Part shown: piece by piece, positions 1 to 11,568 of the stretch
How the letters are laid out: each line of letters opens with the position of its first letter
How positions within the stretch are numbered: position 1 is the first letter of the stretch
Origin: Rotaria sordida
Taxonomy: Eukaryota > Rotifera > Eurotatoria > Philodinida > Philodinidae
Reading direction: 5' to 3'
Length of the DNA: 64,000 bases
Assembly (NCBI GenBank): GCA_905250125.1
Contig: CAJNOL010001426.1
Coordinates: forward strand, 1 to 64,000
Made by a program: the position numbers and the translations under genes
Notes under the pieces: model-generated
The model's database searches: none
What the model saw: the letters and a program-made list of their open reading frames with translations, nothing else
Told to the model about the DNA's origin: nothing

Positions 1-133
1 AGTTTGTCCCAGAACTTTTGTCCGGCCCTATAATAAGAAAAATCATACCTTTGTGTGTTTTTTTGCGTTCGTATCTCTCCTTGTGTATAAATATACTTTA
101 TAAGACAGAAAAAAAGCAAACATTATCATCAAA
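1..133 (+). promoter_or_regulatory. Upstream region of the GH3 gene
   Basis: Short AT-rich stretch before the first ATG. A TATA-like run (TATAAATATACTTTATAA) lies about 35-50 bases before the start codon, and the sequence just before the ATG is A-rich (TCAAAATG). This suits a core promoter or short 5' leader, but nothing shows a transcription start. Confidence 0.3.
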
Positions 134-2512
134 ATGATTGGTAGTCGTCTCTTCGTGATTATGATGGTTGTTTTTTTTTTGTTTATTTTTTCGGTCGTTG
201 TTGGTCTCAATTGGAATGAAGATCCGAAAATTGCAAGTAAAACATGGGAGGAAGCCATTAGTATAGCCGAGATATTTGTCGCACAATTAACATTAGAAGA
301 AAAATGTAACATGACGTCTGGTATTCATGGTCCATGTATAGGTAACGTTCTACCTATATCCCGTCTGAATTTCAAGGGTCTCTGTTTCCGAGACTCACCA
401 TCAGGTGTCGGTGGTAAAATTCTACATTCTACTGCTTTTGCTGCTGGTATACAAATTGCAGCTACATGGGATCGAAACTTATTTTATAGACGTGGTGCGG
501 CAATAGGCAAAGAATTTCGAGGTAAAGGAGTCCATTTCGCTTTGGATCCGATGATGAATATCGATCGAAATGCTCGATATGGTCGTAATTGGGAGGGATT
601 TGGTTCCGATCCATATCTTGCTGGTGAAAATTTATTTTATTATGTTCAAGGTATTCAAGATCAAGGTGTTGTTGCAACTGCTAAACATTATATTTGTAAT
701 GAACAAGAAACCAATCGTCTTGTTTGTCCATCAGATAGTCAAAGTCAATCAGATCTTAATAATTGCAGAGCTTATTCAGCCAATGTTGATGATAAAACAA
801 TGCATGAAATATATCTTTGGCCATTTGCTTCTAGTGTTGCTGCTGGCGTAGGTTCGGTTATGTGTTCATATAATCAAGTGAATGGTACACCAACTTGTCA
901 AAATGATAAAATATTAAATAAACTTTTGAAAGAAGAACTTCAATTTCTTGGTAATGTTATGTCTGATTGGGGTGCAACAAAAACCGGTGTTCAATCAGCT
1001 TTGGCAGGTTTAGATGTAGATATGGCAGGAGATGATGATCTAATGGGCTTTAATCTTGTACAAGCTGTTAAAAATCGAATGATTACAGAAGAGAGACTTG
1101 ATGATATGATTATTCGACTTTTAACACCCTATTATCTTCTCAGACAAGATCAAGAATATCCATCACTTAACTTAGATCGGAATGTTATGGAAGATCATTA
1201 CAAGATTAATCGAGAAATTGCTACTGCAGGCATTATTTTACTTAAGAATACAAACAATATTTTACCGTTCGATGTTACAAACGATACATACTATTTTATT
1301 TATGGATCAGCAGCAGGTCAATCTGATGAAGGTTTTGGTTCAGGAGGTTCGGCAAAACATTCAGGTGCTTTATATCAAGGCGGAGGTTCAGGCTTTGTTC
1401 AACCAACATACGCCATTGATCCTCTTACTTCACTTTTAATTAAAGGTCGAGATTTTCATTTTCAAATTCGATATATCACTAACCAAAATGATTATGTTGC
1501 TATTAATAACTCATTCAATGCTCGTGGTTTTGCTGCTGCTAAATGTCTTGTTTTTATTAGTGCTTGGTCTTCAGAAGGATTCGATAGAAATGATCTTCAT
1601 GCTTTAAATAATGGTGATGAACTTGTTCAAACTGTTGCTTCTCGTTGTGCTAATACTATTGTCATCGTCAATAGTGTTTCACAACTTAATCTTGAAGGTT
1701 GGATTGATCTTCCCAATGTGGTCGGTGTTATCTGGTCAGGTATGCCTGGATCAGAATATGGATCAGCTATTGTTGATGTTCTCTTTGAGAATTATAATCC
1801 AGGAGGCAAGCTTGTTTTTACACTTGCTAAAAAAAATTCTGATTATGGCACTGATATTAGTCCAACATACCATTCCAATTATAATGAAGGTGTTTTCTTA
1901 GATTATCGTCATTTTGATAAATATAATATTCTACCACGATATTATTTCGGATATGGTCTTTCATATACAACATTTTCCTTTTCTGAACTTCATATTGTTA
2001 AAGCTGGAAAAGGTAAACATAAGGTTTCATCATATTATCGACAACATCGAATAAGACCTTATACTAATATTGCTACTTCGAAACTCTATGAACCTGTCTA
2101 CGAAATAACATTTACTGTCACTAATAGTGGCGAAGTTTATGGTTCAGAAGTACCTCAACTCTATCTTGGATTTCCGGCTGAAGCAGAAGAACCAGCAAAA
2201 GTATTACGAGGTTTCGAACGAGTGTACTTAGTAGCAGGTCAATCGAAACGCGTTTCATTCATATTAACACAAAAGGATATTTCATATTGGAATGTTAGTA
2301 ATCAAAAATGGACTGTTGCTCCTGGTACTTATTCAGTTTGGATTTCAACATCTGCTAATAATGATGATGTTAAACTTCAAACTACTTTTAATATAGACTG
2401 GCAAAATAAAAAAATTAGAAAAGAGAAATTTACCTCTCAAAATCGGAAAAATATTAGAATATTTTTGTGTGAAATGATAAAAAACATTGAAAAGCGATTT
2501 TCATTGTGTTAA
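134..2512 (+). CDS. Secreted glycoside hydrolase family 3 (beta-glucosidase/beta-xylosidase-like), intronless
   Basis: A 792-residue single-exon protein. It starts with a hydrophobic signal segment (about residues 4-25), so it is probably secreted or lysosomal. The GH3 N-terminal barrel covers about residues 35-360. It includes the substrate-binding KH pair (K184-H185 in AKHYICNEQE) and the SDW motif (MSDWGA) whose Asp, near residue 278, is the family nucleophile. The GH3 C-terminal sandwich follows (about 385-640, with GSGGSAKHSG and WSGMPGSEYG). A fibronectin III-like domain follows at about 695-775 (TNSGEVYGSEVPQLYLGFP). The family releases terminal beta-glucose or beta-xylose. Substrate cannot be fixed from sequence, although the layout resembles plant and fungal beta-xylosidases. 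The Lys/Arg-rich tail of about 40 residues after the FnIII domain is unusual. Lack of introns among intron-rich neighbours is compatible with horizontal acquisition or retrocopying. An AATAAA signal occurs near 2748. Confidence 0.93.
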   Translation: MIGSRLFVIMMVVFFLFIFSVVVGLNWNEDPKIASKTWEEAISIAEIFVAQLTLEEKCNMTSGIHGPCIGNVLPISRLNFKGLCFRDSPSGVGGKILHSTAFAAGIQIAATWDRNLFYRRGAAIGKEFRGKGVHFALDPMMNIDRNARYGRNWEGFGSDPYLAGENLFYYVQGIQDQGVVATAKHYICNEQETNRLVCPSDSQSQSDLNNCRAYSANVDDKTMHEIYLWPFASSVAAGVGSVMCSYNQVNGTPTCQNDKILNKLLKEELQFLGNVMSDWGATKTGVQSALAGLDVDMAGDDDLMGFNLVQAVKNRMITEERLDDMIIRLLTPYYLLRQDQEYPSLNLDRNVMEDHYKINREIATAGIILLKNTNNILPFDVTNDTYYFIYGSAAGQSDEGFGSGGSAKHSGALYQGGGSGFVQPTYAIDPLTSLLIKGRDFHFQIRYITNQNDYVAINNSFNARGFAAAKCLVFISAWSSEGFDRNDLHALNNGDELVQTVASRCANTIVIVNSVSQLNLEGWIDLPNVVGVIWSGMPGSEYGSAIVDVLFENYNPGGKLVFTLAKKNSDYGTDISPTYHSNYNEGVFLDYRHFDKYNILPRYYFGYGLSYTTFSFSELHIVKAGKGKHKVSSYYRQHRIRPYTNIATSKLYEPVYEITFTVTNSGEVYGSEVPQLYLGFPAEAEEPAKVLRGFERVYLVAGQSKRVSFILTQKDISYWNVSNQKWTVAPGTYSVWISTSANNDDVKLQTTFNIDWQNKKIRKEKFTSQNRKNIRIFLCEMIKNIEKRFSLC

Positions 2513-5500
2513 GACACCCATTCGATTGTCCTCATAGTATTATACTTTGCTTTTTCTTTTTGTTCATTTGTCCAGACACTATCAAAAAGATATTTGTTAT
2601 GGTATCACATCTTTATTTCTCTATTTAGTCTGTTCTTCTATTCTGTTGTACCGCCTTTTCTTCTTCTTATCTCACTATTGTTCTTCTTTGATATATATAT
2701 ATATATATATATGTGTTTATGATGTTACGGACAATTGATTTTTTCAAATAAAAAGATTATGTTTGTTTTAAAATCGAATTCGAAATGCATTTACTCTTAA
2801 GCGATAGGAAAGAAGAACATAATATATGTCTTTATGGAATTGTGACAATAACCTTTTCTCTTAATAATTACTTAATTAGATATATGAAATGGATCGATTT
2901 TTCGCCAGTTGTATTGTGTGATGAACTAGCCAGTTTTTCAACGATCTTTTGCCGGTTAAAGTCAAGCATTTCAATTGACTAGTCTGCTCTGAAAAACCTC
3001 TATCGATGTCAAGCCAGTCCTTAACTCTTCAAACACAGATATTTCATTGCGAATTCTTTAAAATAAGACGTTGTCCAAGAAAATCAATTGCAAAAATTAG
3101 GTAATAAATAAGCAAAATGCAAGATAGATTCTTTTCTGAAAGATTAAAAACAGTTAATTTATTTGAAACTCCGTATCTTGTCAATAAAGCATTTCGTTGC
3201 TTTCAAATTTTTTCCTATAGATTTTTCTCATCATTGACTATCGAATGTCAATAGTTAGACTTAGATTTGCGATGTGACCATGTTATGTGAATTATTTTTT
3301 AAATTGATTATTACAAATCATTAATTGTGCATTCTCATCAAAACCGATCATTTGATCTGCTTTAAAATAACCGTTTGAAATTGTACGAGGATATTCGAAA
3401 CCCCAGAGTATATATTCATCTGTATTATCGAACATGTCAACGTTTTACAGTTGATAGTTTCAACTCAATTAACTTTTTCACGGAAAATCTGATCAATTAT
3501 AACTTAAAAGTTTTTAACTCGAGTTATAACTACTTCACTTTTAAGTCTCATACTGGTAACAACAGTTGAATAAGTTCATTAGAAATCAATCTTGTTTTAG
3601 AAAAACTTCGCTAGTAGCATGAAAACAGAAACATGTTTAGATACAGTTCTTTGCATTGAATCTAATAACGAAAATAAAAAACTCCCAGATTGATATCTTA
3701 ATCAAATTAAAAGCTATAGGTACAATACTATTTTAACGAAGAATGCTCTCTTCTCATCCTAAATGGCATCTGCTACAAGAGCTTTTTTTCATGTTTTATT
3801 CATTTCTGAAAGTTCTCATTTTGGTTTCAAACGAAAGATCTCGATAGGTGTGAGTAAGTCAAGCAAAGTATGACGTTTTTCGACTTTGCTAAATGATCTT
3901 ATCAGATAGTTTTGACTATGTAATTACTTCGTAATTTATTGCAATAGGACATAATGCTCTATTAATGCTATGTCGTTGATATGAAACAAAATAGTGTCGA
4001 ACATCATATCTGGTTTGAGCTGATTGAACTTAAACATTAATCGAATTACTGGTTAGTGATCCTGAGTTAGGAATAAAGATGAATTAATGGTTGTTTTTGT
4101 TCTTATTTTCAATTGGATAACAGTACAGATTGATAGTTTAGGATATTGAGTTTAATCTCTCTAATTATTGATTTTTTTTTAATGAGTAATCTTATTTGTT
4201 TATTTTATTTAGAACGAATTGTCAATAATTTTCTGAAGAATTCCTCAGTGAAATTTTCTAAAGAAAACGAAGAAAAATCGTAAGATCCAATCGAGATTAA
4301 TAAATATTATTTAATCATGTTTGATATAAGTTCATTGAATATAGAGTATGAAGAAAACAAGAATTCTCTATGAAAATGCTGATAAACATTAAATGAAAAT
4401 AAAAATCATATAGAAACAATATTTAAACAATTCTAATATTTGTCACCTGTTATTTTATTTTAGATCAAAAACCACAATTATATCGAAAGAAAATACTCGT
4501 CAATTTTTTTTGAAAAATCTTTCAATCTTGAATAGTTATATTAACAATTCCAAGAAATTATACCAAAACGAAGCTTATCGATATTATCTTTTTTTATTTA
4601 TATTTGAGCATCGAACGTATCTAGTTGGAGTTATTGTCATAAGTTAATCGAAAATATATACTATAAAACAACTGTAAACTAATGATCGTTGGAAAGGCAT
4701 ATTTATAGATAAAATATTTCCATGTTAATTAAATATACGTATTTCGAATATCTAAAATTTGTTTTATATTTGAGAAATCAACAGAACGAATAGCAGAATA
4801 ATATATAAAGATTATTGTTGAGAAAGAGAATAGAGCAAGAAATAATCGATTTTCAAAGAAGTTTAACAACAGATACTGTACTTCGATGAATTTCATGTTC
4901 AATTGTATTGTAATAAGCAGGATTAGACAACAATCCTATTTGATAAAATATGTAATTTGCTGAAAGAATTATTGTATGTCGAATTATATTAAAATAAGTA
5001 AAATAGAACGATCATCTGAAGATAAAGAAAGAAAATCTTCATTGTTTTTCTATAATGATTGAACTCAATCCAATGACATTTGAAGATATTCCACCATTAT
5101 TGAACTTTTAAAACGTAAATTTATTGGTAAATTATTTTGTTCATGCATATAACATTTACCTCTTGATATTCTATGATGTTCATTATAATAATGAGATGAA
5201 TTGAAAATAAGATTTCATTGGTCAACAGTTAATTTTGATTTTTCTCGTTCTAACAAATTCAATGTTGGAAACTAAACATAAATAAACAAGAATATTGTTA
5301 CAAAGGAAAGGACTTCACATATATAGTTCATTTTCTTTTATATCACTAGAAATAGGTGTATTACAGGTCCATCTGAGCAGTGAGCGGATATCCATTATAC
5401 AGCTCTTTTCATAAGAGTGAGAACTGATACGACTGGAAGTAACATCTTATCCTATTCATCATATGTGTGAAAACTTCATTACAGCAGACATGTGATGTTC

Positions 5501-5670
5501 AATTGATGAACTGTTACAGATCGAATTAGAAATTCAAATAAAAAATGTTTCTATTTCAATAATAAATTTCAATATAATTGTATGATTGATATAGTTAATA
5601 TTATTCTATATTCATCTCCATTACGAATTTCTTTTTTTTTTCATGATGATTTAATGAAGCTGAATGTTTT
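2513..5670. other. Intergenic, no gene recognised
   Basis: About 3.2 kb of AT-rich sequence with many stop codons in all frames. It holds the 3' end of the GH3 transcript (an AATAAA near 2748) and a (TA)n microsatellite at about 2691-2711. The short open frames at 2547-2738, 2785-2982 and 3375-3569 resemble no protein family. No transposase, tRNA or long inverted repeat was found. Confidence 0.5.
2690..2712. repeat. (TA)n microsatellite
   Basis: Roughly eleven uninterrupted TA dinucleotides in the 3' flank of the GH3 gene. Confidence 0.9.
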
Positions 5671-6162
5671 CTATCGACTCAGTAAACTACTTTTTAAGAG
5701 TCTATATGATTGAAAATAATAATAAAAGTTTCTTTGAAAGGTTTTACGGAGAGTAAATAATCTAACTAAAGCTTTTAATGTTGTTTGAATTATATCAACG
5801 ATTAGTTTTCTCTTTTGACTTGTTTTGTTCGTTTTTAGATATAAAGATCGAATCCTGTGAGTTTGCATTCCACTTGCAAAACATTTCATAAGTCGACAAT
5901 AAGCACAGACATGACGAGTATTGAGATTTATTTCACAATGACCATCAAAATCATATTTCAATGTATCCTGAAAAATAAATAAACATTATTGAAACGAAAA
6001 ACTTATTTTTTAATTGACTTGTTCTTGTTCAGCATTTCGTCTGAAAAAAACTTTGCATGGTTGACATGATATAACATCGCAGTACGAATATATCGTTGGC
6101 ACGCCACAAATTTTATATTCACTAGATATTGCTCTTGACTGTCGCTTTATATCTCTACAATC
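5671..6162 (-). pseudogene. Nuclear receptor DNA-binding-domain fragment with two zinc ligands changed
   Basis: Two exons on the minus strand (6162-6019 and 5967-5671), joined in phase by a 51-nt GT-AG intron, encode a C4 nuclear-receptor DNA-binding domain. Exon 1 reads KICGVPTIYSYCDVISCQPC then KVFFRRNAE. Exon 2 reads GHCEINLNTRHVCAYC then RLMKCFASGM. Canonical spacing is C-x2-C-x13-C-x2-C for module I and C-x5-C-x9-C-x2-C for module II. All spacings fit, except that the first Cys of each module is Tyr (TAT codons at 6115-6117 and 5953-5955; TGT would be Cys). No ligand-binding domain follows: the frame ends about 70 residues after the DNA-binding domain. A working receptor would bind DNA in the nucleus, but with one ligand missing from each zinc site and no ligand-binding domain this looks like a relic. 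A divergent DNA-binding-domain-only protein is the alternative. Confidence 0.75.
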
Positions 6163-6327
6163 ATTTGATAATCATTTGCTCATTATCAAGACACGATTTT
6201 ATTTTGTTGTTATATATAAAGATAATCGATTATCTACAATATATTATTATTAATAAAAGAATCTTCGAATTTTTACCAATAACTATTAGAATTATGATAA
6301 ATAATATTTCCGACGCGATTATTTTCT

Positions 6328-6375
6328 AGGGTGTGGATGTTCGTCTTCTATTCAGCTGCACCTACACCCACACTC
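6328..6375. repeat. GT-rich/CA-rich hairpin, telomere-like arms
   Basis: Left arm AGGGTGTGGATGT and right arm ACCTACACCCACACT are inverted copies around a loop of about 20 bases. The TGTGG unit matches the bdelloid telomere-type motif. It is the first of about ten similar hairpins in this window. Confidence 0.7.
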
Positions 6376-6471
6376 CAAAAAAGATATACCATTTAATTTT
6401 TTACAAGAATAACAATATAAAAATCTTGTTGATTATTTTTTTTACTGATTTTCTTATTTCGATTGAAATAT

Positions 6472-6518
6472 AGGGTGAGGGTGTGGCTATGAGTAGTTAT
6501 TAGCCACACCCACACCCT
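6472..6518. repeat. GT-rich/CA-rich hairpin, telomere-like arms
   Basis: Nearly perfect stem: AGGGTGAGGGTGTGGCTA pairs with TAGCCACACCCACACCCT across a loop of about 11 bases. It lies about 100 bases from the preceding hairpin. Confidence 0.8.
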
Positions 6519-7977
6519 CTACTAACAGCGCTCTACCATGTGTATCGAAATATTCAATGCAGAGATACTTACAAGTTGAAGGCAGCACAAAAAAAATCTT
6601 GAGGGCCTTCCTTTTATATCAAAATTCATTGTTATAGTTCATTACGACATCATCATGCAAAATTTCTTTCAAAACAGTCGTATATCGAGATTTCACACAT
6701 CAAACTTTTGTAAGGTATGCCTAGTAAAATTAGAGATACTTTTGCAGATGAGACTATTTCGTACCAAATTAAGTCGACTAAATGAAAAGATTTCATGTTA
6801 CAAATTGTAGACCTCTAGTGGAATATGATCTATCTGTCCTTTCTACTGACGGTTCAATGAATTATTAACTAAGCGTCTAGCATTGAAGAAATAACTCCAG
6901 TATTTATGCTTGTAATTTCGATATTTCTTTCATCATACATTCGTTTTAAGTTGAAGCTTCAAACGTTATTTTTATCACAATTTTTCTTGTCTACAATTTA
7001 AAAAAATACAATTCAAAGCGATGATATCAATATAACAATTCTAATCGTGACTCTCTTTCAAAGTCTCTCTCCATAAAACATTTCTCTATAGGACACTGGA
7101 TTATATAACACTTGATTATATGACACTTCATTCGAATATTGAAACAAGCAAGAGCTTATCGACGTCAGAATAGCAAAAAACCGAAAAATTTATTTCAAGA
7201 AAGGCAAGAAATACCTTTGAATTCTAAAAATGAACGTTTTAATGATGACAAGCGTCTAAAATAAAATTGGCTTGAAAGATATGTAAGCATATATTAGACA
7301 TAATTGTTCACGTATGCATGTCACTTTCTTCATAAGAATTTTGAAAGCCATTGTTCCGAAAAAAAATTCAAACCTCTAAAAGAAGTGCCATAAATGGAGC
7401 TTATAAATCACTACAGATAAGTCAAGAACTCTTTTTTTTCTGTGTAACGAAGCACAATAAAAGCGACAGAAGTAATCCGTATTCTGTCATTTGTTCGAAT
7501 GTTGTCTAACGTGATCGAAAAATTGGTGGCAGAACGCAATTCCCTCTATTTTCGAATTTGAAGAAAATCTCTCTTACTATACAACTTAAAAGTGAGTTTG
7601 CCATAGAACTAGCTACCGCTAACATAGAAAATATCTTCATTGTTGACTTTGTAAAATGCGATTATTAACGAGTATCGAAGTCTCTATATAGCAAGAATAC
7701 AAAGATTGTGATATGGTGCAGTTATTTTGAAATACAACTGATCAATCGTTTATTTCTTAAAACACATCACCGGCAACGAGTTCGAATTTTTCATATCCGA
7801 ATTGATGCTGACTATCCAACGTGTCAAAATGAAGTTGAACTATTAGTTATTACTAATTGTGACTTATATGAAATTCTAATTCTAATCCATGCTCATGCTC
7901 TCAATTTTCTTCATTTTTCTTTTTCTTCTGTAGATGCCTTCGTTTATCGGATTACCTCTCTTTTCTAGATCAATAAC

Positions 7978-10112
7978 ATGTATTATTGCATAGCAAAACT
8001 GATATTCGTTGCTCTTCTATCTTGTTCATTTCTATCAGTGAGTGAACAACAATATACTCCTGATTGGACATCACTCGATGCACGCCCATTACCCAGATGG
8101 TATGATGAAAGTAAAATAGGTATCTTCATTCATTGGGGTTTGTACAGTGTTCCAGCTGTCTCTACCGAATGGTAGGTTTACTTTATGAGTTACTAGAAAC
8201 GCATCTATTATATGTTCGAAAGATACAGAAGAAAAACAAAATTGTTTGTTCGAATTATTAATAGGATGTGGTGGTATTGGCAAGGTACTAATCCACATGA
8301 GGACATTATAGCTTATATGAAGAAAAACTATCCACCAGATTGGACTTATGCAAATTTTGGTCCACAGTTTCGTGCGGATCTCTTTGGTAAATATCAATCA
8401 GAAATTTCTTCGGAAAACATTGACAATTTCTCTGCATTTTAGATCCAAATGAATGGGCTGATCTATTTGCTGCTTCTGGTGCAAAGTAAGTCGATACTTT
8501 TCGCTTTTCATAGAAATATCTCATATTCTCACTTCAGGTACGTTGTTCTTACTAGCAAGGTCAGTTTCAAATGCATTGATATTATAATATCAACGAAATA
8601 GTTTCTCTTGTCTTTCGAAAATAGCATCATGAAGGTTATGCTATGTGGCCATCGACATTTAATTTTAATTGGAACTCCATGCATGTTGGTCCAAAACGAA
8701 ATTTACTTGGTTCGAAAGATTTTCTTAGTTCTATTTCCTTTTTTTCAATGTGAAATTTTCAGGAGATCTAGCTGCAGCTATTCGAAATCGAACAAATCTT
8801 GTCTTTGGTTTATATTATTCATTGTTTGAATGGTTCAATCCAGTCTATCTACAAGATAAATCCAACAATTTCACCACGCAATACTTTCCACAGGTAAATG
8901 TTCGCTATGAATGAAACAGAATTAGATGAAGAATGTATCTTTATAGACGAAAGCACTGCCTGAACTCAGAGAACTCGTAGAAACATACAAACCTGAAATA
9001 GTCTGGTCTGATGGCGAATGGCGTTTGTTAATTGATCTCTATTCTTCGAATGTATTTACATTCTATTTCAGAAGCACCTGATACCTATTGGAAGGCTGCT
9101 CAATTTTTAGCTTGGCTCTACAATGAAAGTCCTGTGAAAGACACTGTCGTACGAATTAGTCTATAGTAAACGATCAACATACATCTAGTGAGTTTGTATA
9201 GGTTGTCAATGATCGATGGGGTAGAGATACTCCATGTAAACATGGCGATTTCTATACCTGTGCAGATCGTTACAATCCAGGATATTTAATTGAGCATAAA
9301 TGGGAAAATGCTTTTACCGTATGACGTTAAGTCATCAAAAGTTTAAATGAATTTTAATAGTTATTATAATTGAATAGATCGACAAAATATCATGGGGTTA
9401 TCGTCCTGCTGCTAATATATAGGATTATATGACGATTGAAGAAATGCTCAAAGAAATAGTTATTACAATAAGGTTGTTACTATTTCTTTGTTCAAAATTT
9501 TCATTAAAAAAATTAAAATTATTACTTTTTGTTCAGCACTGGAGGAAATGCCTTGATCAATGTTGGTCCCAATATGTATGGAAAGATTTCACCAATATTT
9601 CAAGAACGTCTTCGACAGATGGGTTCATGGTTACAAGTCAATGGTGAAGCTATCTATGCTACTAAACCATGGAAATATCAAAATGATACCATCAATCCAA
9701 ATGTTTGGTAAGTCTAATTAAATAGAGAAGTTGCGGAGATTTTTCTTGCCTTAGGTATACGTCATCAAAAGACAATAAATTTGTCTATGCTTTTCTTCTT
9801 ATATGGCCAAAAGATAGCAATGAAATAATACTTGGTGCTCCGTTAAGTTCTCCAAGAACAATTGTGACACTTTTGGGTTCAACTGCTGATTCAGTTCCAT
9901 GGAATATAACTAGTGGAGATCGTGGTATTGTGATCGATGTTTCAGCAATCAAACTTCATTTACTACAAAGTGAATGGACATGGACATTCAAATTGGAGAA
10001 TTTGTTACCTGATGATAGTATTAAATCTACTCCTGGGCATGGCATCTCAGTCTCTTTTCATTGTTCTTTACTATTTGTTGCGCTTCTATGTCTCTTTCAT
10101 GTTCAAGTATGA
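7978..10112 (+). CDS. Alpha-L-fucosidase (GH29), 12 exons, one in-frame stop codon
   Basis: Exons: 7978-8171, 8265-8386, 8443-8485, 8538-8559, 8625-8727, 8763-8893, 8947-9022, 9072-9148, 9202-9318, 9378-9472, 9537-9707, 9755-10112. All junctions are GT-AG and keep frame. A signal peptide covers residues 1-23. GH29 landmarks are [52 protein letters not shown] (Asp is the family nucleophile) and VVNDRWG. The enzyme removes alpha-L-fucose from glycans in lysosomes or outside the cell. The C-terminus is a hydrophobic segment of about 22 residues after a Ser/Gly-rich stretch, which could be a GPI-anchor signal or a membrane anchor. In exon 10 the codon after PAANI is TAG (9420-9422), and the next residues (DYMTIEEML) continue the family alignment. 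The copy is therefore either a very young pseudogene, a sequence error or a polymorphism. No other lesion was found. Confidence 0.9.
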
Positions 10113-11568
10113 GTGTCAATCAGTTTATTTTGATAATAAAGATAGGTGGTGACCAAGATTGAACATTGATAGTGAAGTTGGTAGTGCTTGGTTTCGAATA
10201 CCGTGACAGTATGGTTCCAACTAGGCGAAGGCACAAGCAGACTGCCATCAACGTTTGAGCATACTCCACGATACTGTCAGTGAAGAACACTGTCGTTGAA
10301 TGAATGTCTGTTAGAGTGAAACTACATGTATCACAAACCTGTAAAGTAGATAAGGTTGTTGACTGAGCACGTTGCTGGGAAGGTTTTAGGTGTAGATGAA
10401 TGAATATAAAATTAGAATCCAACGCACAAACACCATAACATCTAATGTATTACATTTTGAACAAACGTTCGCTATCTTCCGATTTGCGCTAATTTTGCAC
10501 CGTTTAGGATTCATGACATATTGGTTACAGCGTATATGACTGGATTTATAACGTTGTGTGATGGTACAGAGTATGAGACTATAGGTGAACGATCGAAAAA
10601 TATCTTCTCCGGCATCATACACGGTATCAAAGGTCCCTTTTGCTTGAGGGTGTGGATGTGGGTGTGGGTGTGGGCATTACTCTCATGCCCAAGTCGACAC
10701 TCACACTTCACACCCGTACGCACACCACACACCCACCCACACCCACACTTTTGATCTCATTGTCATATAATAATATATTTCAAACTTATCCGTTGAATAT
10801 TTGAAATAGAATTTTCATGTTCTCTTGATTCTATCAGATCATTGGAAAAAGAGAAGTATCTAGAATTCTTTATACAATGTACAAAGTATCTTTCAATTCT
10901 AAGAATAATGAGCATGAAGAAAATGTTTGTTAATTTCAAATATGGAAATGAAAAATATAGTAAAGTAAATTTCTTGAAGTTCGTTGTTTCTATTTGAATA
11001 GGACGAAGAAAAATAAATTAAAATATGTTACGTTGTTGATCTTTTTTTGTACTTTTCATTGTTTGTGAATTTCGTTAATTTTGAGAATTTAATAGTACTG
11101 AATGGTATATTATTGACGATGTAACAATATAAATATAACATGACTATATGTTAATCCGTTTTAATCAGCAACATTAAATAGCCAATGAACAAACTTATTC
11201 GTAGATAACAAAAATTCCTCTGGTCACAAATAATAATCTTATATTACAGCATTATAAAGTGTTTTGCTTTACTCGTTTTCTCTTGATACAACCTTCATAT
11301 GTACATCTATATGTTCAAGATAGAATGAATTAAAGATGAAGTTTATTTTTATTTTCTATTGATGTTCGTTTTATGAATTCATATAAATGCTATTGTGAAT
11401 GATACAATAATTTCATATGACGCATTTCAATATAATAAGTGTATTTTAATTGAATTTTTATTTATGACGCCAGAAGAATCAGTTGTATAGTTTTTTTTGA
11501 TTGAAAAAGTAAATTAAAAGAATCATTCTATCATATTTGAAAATATATTGACAAGAATAACTGGTCGA
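10113..11568. other. Intergenic with GC-richer block and a long telomere-like hairpin
   Basis: Between 10150 and 10640 the sequence is noticeably less AT-rich than its surroundings and has Cys-rich open frames on the minus strand (10120-10422 and 10386-10622, with VCDTC and VCSKC pairs). I recognise no family in them. They may be remnants of an old gene. A TGTGGG-type inverted repeat follows at 10646-10748. The rest, to 11568, is plain AT-rich sequence. Confidence 0.45.
10646..10748. repeat. Tandem TGTGGG repeats facing CCCACA repeats
   Basis: The left part reads TGTGGA followed by three exact TGTGGG units. The right part (10700-10748) is the inverse, CACACC/CCCACCCACACCCACAC. About 45 bases lie between, including a small GGGCAT/ATGCCC stem. 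This is the clearest telomere-type repeat in the window. Confidence 0.85.

Larger units (their letters stand above)
6163..7977. other. Intergenic, two telomere-like hairpins
   Basis: AT-rich region without a recognisable gene. It contains hairpins at 6328-6375 and 6472-6518 (listed separately) and the immediate upstream region of the alpha-L-fucosidase. The open frame at 7708-7968 ends just before the fucosidase ATG and shows no family resemblance. Confidence 0.5.
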
